From Micromonospora thermarum (GTDB lineage Bacteria > Actinomycetota > Actinomycetes > Mycobacteriales > Micromonosporaceae), in contig NZ_JAATEO010000006.1 in assembly GCF_012034245.1 (NCBI RefSeq), positions 62,001 through 126,000 on the forward strand: a stretch of 64,000 nt of DNA. Direction: 5' to 3'. Both the position numbers and the translations under genes were made by a program. The notes beneath the pieces were generated by a model, which was not told where the DNA came from, did not search any database, and saw nothing but the letters and a program-made list of their open reading frames with translations. Below, piece by piece: positions 61,091 to 64,000 of the stretch (its first letter is position 1; the number at the start of each line of letters is the position of its first letter).

Positions 61091-62505
61091 CAGCTGCCGC
61101 AGCAGCCGCCGGTCTGGCCGCCGGCGGGTGCGACGTCGAGGCTGATGAGGTTCAGCGGTGCGGACAGCAGGCCGCCGGCGACGGCGGTGGCCAGGCCCTT
61201 GCCGACCGTCTCCGCCGGGGTCGGTCCGCAGCAGGTGTCGGTGCTGGTGGAATCGCCGGGGTTGCTGTTGCAGACGCCGGTCTCGGGCAGGTCGAGCTGG
61301 ACGTCGCGGGCGGCGTCCCAGTCCCCGGCGAGGGCGGCGACGACGGAACGGACCTGCTCGTAGCCGGTGGCCATGAGGAACGTGGGCGCGCGGCCGTAGC
61401 TCTTCATGCCGACGGCGTAGTAGCCGACCTCCGGGTGTGCGAGCTCGTCGACGCCGTGCGGCGGAACGGTGCCGCAGGAGTGCTCGTTCGGGTCGATCAG
61501 CGGTGCGAGGGCGCGGGTGGCGCCCATGACCGGGTCGAGGTCCAGGCGCAGCTCGGCGGCGATCGAGTGGTCGGGGCGGAAGCCGGTGGCGGCGACGATC
61601 CGGTCCACCACGATCGACTCCTCACCGCGGTCGGCGTGCCGCACGATCACGGCGACCCGGCCCTCGGTCGGGGTGATCGCGTGCACCGAGAAGCCGGTGA
61701 GCAGCCGGATCCGGCCAGAGTCGACGTGGTCGCGTAGCCGGGAGCCGAGCGCGCCGCGAGCGGGCAGGGCGTCGGCGTCTCCGCCGCCGTAGGTGCGGGC
61801 CGGGCTCGCCGAGCGGATCGCCCAGGTGACCTCCGTGCCCGCCTCCTCGGCGGCCAGCTCGGCCAGGGAGAGCAGGGTGTTCGCGGCGGAGTGGCCGGCG
61901 CCGACGACGAGGGTGTGCCGGCCGGCGAAGCGGTCCCGGTCCGTACCGAGGACGTCGGGCAGGGCGTGCTCCAGGTACGCGCCGACCTTCTTCTCTCCGC
62001 GGGCCGGCAGGCCGGAGGCGCCGAGGACGTTGGGGGTGCCCCAGGTGCCGGAGGCGTCGATGACCGCTCGAGCCAGCAGCTCGTCACCGGCGGCGAGGCG
62101 GATGAGGAACGGTGTCTGTTCGCGGCCGGCGCTGCGCAGCCTGTCCAGGCCGAGCCGGCTGATCGCCTCCACCCGCGCGTCGTAGCGCAGGTGGGGCTTG
62201 AGCTGCGGCAGCTCGGCCAAGGGCTGCAGGTAGTCGGCAACGAGGTCCGCGCCGGCGGGCAGGTCGTCCTCGGCCGGGGCGACCCAGCCGGCGTCGTCGA
62301 GCAGCCGGCGGGCGGCCGGGTCGACGTTGTACCGCCACGGGGAGAACACCCGCACGTGCCCCCACTGCCGCACCGCCGCGCCGGCGGTGGCACCGGCCTC
62401 CAGGACAAGGAAGGGCAGGCCACGCTCGTGCAGGTGGGCGGCGGCGGCCAGACCGACCGGGCCCGCGCCGATCACCACGACGGGCAGCTCGTCCAGGACA
62501 CTCAT
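61090..62505 (-). CDS. ArsO-like flavin-dependent monooxygenase with C-terminal CCG motifs
   Basis: A 471-residue FAD/NAD(P)H monooxygenase: FAD loop VVVIGAGPVGLAAAAHLHER, NAD(P)H loop VVGAGHSAANTLLSLAEL, ATGFRPDHSI. It resembles the ArsO-type enzymes of actinobacterial arsenic islands, whose substrate is not settled. The tail carries DTCCGPTPAET and ends GGCCGS, vicinal cysteine pairs like those of the small protein at 63695-63943. The ATG at 62505 follows GAGGAG. Separate operator-like sequence at 62523-62541 suggests its own ArsR-controlled promoter. Confidence 0.85.
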   Translation of the reverse strand: MSVLDELPVVVIGAGPVGLAAAAHLHERGLPFLVLEAGATAGAAVRQWGHVRVFSPWRYNVDPAARRLLDDAGWVAPAEDDLPAGADLVADYLQPLAELPQLKPHLRYDARVEAISRLGLDRLRSAGREQTPFLIRLAAGDELLARAVIDASGTWGTPNVLGASGLPARGEKKVGAYLEHALPDVLGTDRDRFAGRHTLVVGAGHSAANTLLSLAELAAEEAGTEVTWAIRSASPARTYGGGDADALPARGALGSRLRDHVDSGRIRLLTGFSVHAITPTEGRVAVIVRHADRGEESIVVDRIVAATGFRPDHSIAAELRLDLDPVMGATRALAPLIDPNEHSCGTVPPHGVDELAHPEVGYYAVGMKSYGRAPTFLMATGYEQVRSVVAALAGDWDAARDVQLDLPETGVCNSNPGDSTSTDTCCGPTPAETVGKGLATAVAGGLLSAPLNLISLDVAPAGGQTGGCCGS

Positions 62506-62522
62506 CGGAAAACTCCTCTGCG

Positions 62523-62541
62523 TTGAAAGATATCGAATCAA
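62523..62541 (-). promoter_or_regulatory. ArsR-type operator-like dyad before the monooxygenase gene
   Basis: TTGAAAGATATCGAATCAA is an imperfect dyad (TTGA/TCAA arms, GATATC near the centre), 18 bases upstream of the monooxygenase ATG. It differs from the dyad at 63423-63438, so binding by the same ArsR is uncertain. Confidence 0.45.
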
Positions 62542-62581
62542 GAAGGTGCAGTTGTGCTGGGGCGGGCGGAGCCGAAGGGGT

Positions 62582-63076
62582 TCAGATGAGAGGGCTGCGG
62601 CGCTCGAGCAACACGACGTCGCGCCACCGCCCGTGGTGCCGCCCGACCCGCTCGCGGATGCCGATGACGCGGAAGCCGGCCCGCTGGTGCAGGGTGAGAC
62701 TGGCGGCGTTCTCCGGGAAGACTCCGGACTGGATGGTCCAGATGCCGGCGGCTTCGGTGGAGGCGATCAGCGTATCCAGCAGCAGCCGGGCCACCCCTCG
62801 GCCCTGGGCGGCCCGGTCCACGTAGACGGAGTGCTCGACCACCCCGGCGTAGACCGCCCGGCTCGACGTCGGCGAGACCGCTACCCACCCGACCACGGTG
62901 TCATCCGTGTCGACGGCCACGAGGCGGTGGTCAGGCAGCTTGGCCGCGTCGAATGCCGTCCAGGTCGGTGCGGCGGTCTCGAAGCTGGCGTCGCCGGTGT
63001 CCAGGCCGGCCTGGTAGATGGCGAGGACATGATCGGCGTCGTCCGAGGCCATCGGGCGGACGGTGATGTCGGCCAT
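62582..63076 (-). CDS. GNAT acetyltransferase, ArsN1/phosphinothricin type
   Basis: A 164-residue GNAT protein of the PAT/Bar/ArsN1 group: VRPMASDDADHVLAIYQAGL, ASFETAAPTW, VVGWVAVSPTSSRAVYAGVV, EHSVYVDRAAQGRGVARLLL (acetyl-CoA loop), LHQRAGFRVIGIRERVGRHH. Relatives N-acetylate phosphinothricin and arsinothricin. Position between ArsR and the ArsO-like gene favours arsinothricin resistance. The ATG overlaps the arsR stop by one base. Confidence 0.88.
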   Translation of the reverse strand: MADITVRPMASDDADHVLAIYQAGLDTGDASFETAAPTWTAFDAAKLPDHRLVAVDTDDTVVGWVAVSPTSSRAVYAGVVEHSVYVDRAAQGRGVARLLLDTLIASTEAAGIWTIQSGVFPENAASLTLHQRAGFRVIGIRERVGRHHGRWRDVVLLERRSPLI

Positions 63077-63402
63077 CAGCAGGCTCCGATCGGGTTGGGG
63101 GCCGGGCGGCCCAGGACGACGTCGGCGGCGGAGGGGAAGCAGCCGACGCAGGCGTCGTTGATGCGGTAGTGGCGGGCGGTGCCGGCCGGCTCGACGAGCA
63201 CGAACCGCACCTCGGTGAGGATCTTCAGGTGTTGGGAGACGGTGGATTGGGCGAGCCCGACGGCGGTGACGATCTCCCCCACGCTCATCGGCCGGGCGTG
63301 CCGGGCGAGGTACTCCACGATCTGCACCCGGGTCGGGTCCGCCAGGGCCCGGAACCACGAGGCGTAGGTCTGGGCTGTCGCCCGGTCGAGCAGGTCGCCC
63401 AC
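63076..63402 (-). CDS. ArsR family arsenic-type repressor
   Basis: A 108-residue winged-helix repressor: WFRALADPTRVQIVEYLARH, recognition helix LAQSTVSQHLKILTEV, wing EPAGTARHYRI and a C-terminal INDACVGCFPSAAD. Cys85, Cys88 and the terminal Cys108 form a probable As(III) site, as in C-terminal-cysteine actinobacterial ArsR proteins. Of three consecutive GTG codons, the one ending at 63402 is chosen because AAGGAG lies five bases upstream. The dyad at 63423-63438 is its likely operator. Confidence 0.9.
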   Translation of the reverse strand: MGDLLDRATAQTYASWFRALADPTRVQIVEYLARHARPMSVGEIVTAVGLAQSTVSQHLKILTEVRFVLVEPAGTARHYRINDACVGCFPSAADVVLGRPAPNPIGAC

Positions 63403-63413
63403 CACCACTCCTT

Positions 63414-63698
63414 CTATCGTCTATCGCCGATTGGCGATGAAAGCCTAGCAGGCGCTACCCCGGCGAGGTGGGCGGTCGCGACGACGAGGCGAGCGACCGC
63501 GGTCAGGGTGGCGGGGTGGACGCGGTCGGGAGTGTCCGCGGGGCTGTGGTAGCCGCCCATCCCGGCTCCGATGCCGACTGCGGCGAGACCTGGCCGTCCT
63601 GCCATGCGGTCGGAGGCGAGGGTGGCGACGGTCGCCGCCATCCGGTCGGCGCTGACTTCCCGGAGCAGCAGGCCCGCGAGATCGTCTGGGGTGGTCAT
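63414..63698 (-). pseudogene. M28-type aminopeptidase remnant with internal deletion
   Basis: A 94-codon frame joins an N-terminal segment typical of M28 metallopeptidases (LLREVSADRMAATVATLASD, RMAGRPG) directly to the extreme C-terminal segment (GIGAGMGGYHSPADTPDRVH with the last zinc His region, then TLTAVARLVVATAHLAG). The ~150-250 residues with the other metal ligands are missing, yet the fusion is in frame. The ATG overlaps the CCG-repeat gene stop (ATGA). Whether the short product is used is unknown. Confidence 0.65.
63423..63438. promoter_or_regulatory. ArsR operator palindrome
   Basis: ATCGCC-GATT-GGCGAT is a perfect 6-bp dyad, 20 bases upstream of the arsR GTG and inside the 3' end of the M28 remnant. 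An extra CTATCG half-like copy lies at 63414-63419. Confidence 0.65.
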
Positions 63699-63943
63699 CC
63701 GCAGCATCCCTGTCCCGTGGCCACCGCGTCGGCCCTGGCCTGTGTGCCGCAGCACGAGCCGGCGGCTTCCGCGGCTTCCTGGGTGCCGCAGCACGGGCCG
63801 GCGCTCGCGGCCTCGCCGGCCGGCGGCAGGATGGAGCCCACGGCCTGGGCGGGGCTGCCGCAGCAGGCGCCGGAGCCGGTGACCTGCAGGGCGGCGGCCG
63901 GATCGCCCGCGAAACCGCCGGTGGTCTGGGTGTTGTCGCTCAT
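63695..63943 (-). CDS. Small Cys-rich protein with four CC(G) motifs
   Basis: An 82-residue protein with vicinal cysteine pairs at 27-28 (ACCGSP), 51-52 (PCCGTQ), 64-65 (SCCGTQ) and 80-81 (GCCG at the C-terminus), in Ala/Gly-rich sequence without other features. The ATG at 63943 follows GAGGAGAGG. Regular cysteine pairs in an arsenic-type operon suggest a thiophilic-metal-binding chaperone or sponge; no named family is recognised. The ArsO-like protein carries the same CCG motif at its tail. Confidence 0.75.
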   Translation of the reverse strand: MSDNTQTTGGFAGDPAAALQVTGSGACCGSPAQAVGSILPPAGEAASAGPCCGTQEAAEAAGSCCGTQARADAVATGQGCCG

Positions 63944-63957
63944 CACAGGCCCTCTCC

Positions 63958-64000
63958 TCAGCGGGGGCTGATCAGCGTGTAGACGGCGGTGCGGGCACGG
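63958..64000 (-). CDS. 3' end of a gene running in from the right edge
   Basis: The last 13 codons before TGA (63960-63958) read RARTAVYTLISPR, a protein-like end, 15 bases from the CCG-repeat gene start. It is too short to identify. Confidence 0.4.
   Translation of the reverse strand, partial: RARTAVYTLISPR

Noticed and set aside
1..64000. CRISPR arrays, rRNA or tRNA genes
   Set aside because: No regularly spaced repeats and no structured RNA sequences were seen on reading both strands; a covariance-model scan would be decisive.

Overview
The window is very high-GC DNA with many GTG starts, 4-bp start/stop overlaps and typical actinobacterial families (DUF397, XRE-DUF5753, DUF4193, SARP/BTAD, F420-type LLM oxidoreductases). 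Protein style points to a Micromonosporaceae-type actinomycete; this is inferred from family content, not from a marker gene.

Layout. 1-8.2 kb: the 5' part of a DEAD-box helicase, a PadR regulator divergent from an NTF2-like/LLM oxidoreductase pair, a secreted CBM2-FN3-FN3-GH18 chitinase with an operator-like palindrome in its promoter, a fused carboxyltransferase and an ArsR-family regulator. 8.5-15 kb: an OmpR-type two-component system divergent from a tightly coupled cell-wall operon (small ORF, alanine racemase, D-Ala-D-X ligase, extra MurG, frameshifted VanX-like dipeptidase), a van-like D-Ala metabolism cassette. 15-19.6 kb: small conserved genes, an acyl-CoA dehydrogenase pair behind a TetR-type palindrome, a two-domain VOC protein and a YjbR protein. 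19.9-33.6 kb: an accessory, decayed stretch with at least eight genes broken by single-base frameshifts, a nonsense codon or truncation (EEP nuclease, anti-sigma-like protein, ECF sigma factor, XRE regulator, lipoprotein, IS256 remnant and others), mixed with intact genes (aminoglycoside phosphotransferase, HxlR/NmrA pair, haloperoxidase, AlkZ-like protein).

33.8-57.7 kb is the centrepiece: a SARP-type regulator followed by a seventeen-gene, co-directional, mostly overlapping operon for an extracellular contractile injection system (eCIS, phage-tail-like particle). It encodes sheath, tube, a gp26-like protein, a Pro-rich protein, a DUF4255/Pvc16-like cap protein, an AAA+ ATPase, CIS-tube and LysM proteins, gpD-like hub, gp5-like spike, PAAR-like tip, gp25, two J/gp6-like baseplate proteins, a gpI-like protein and a DUF6519/beta-helix protein. 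Convergent to it, across a shared hairpin terminator, is a 997-residue DUF4157 protein with a polymorphic-toxin layout and a C-terminal domain with a D...DVK pattern resembling PD-(D/E)XK nucleases. It is the best candidate cargo/effector and, with the particle, the most interesting system in the window.

58.3-64 kb: a large membrane protein, then a leftward arsenic-type operon (Cys-rich CCG-repeat protein, a deletion-fused M28 peptidase remnant, ArsR, ArsN-like acetyltransferase, ArsO-like flavin monooxygenase, shortened MFS transporter) with palindromic operators.
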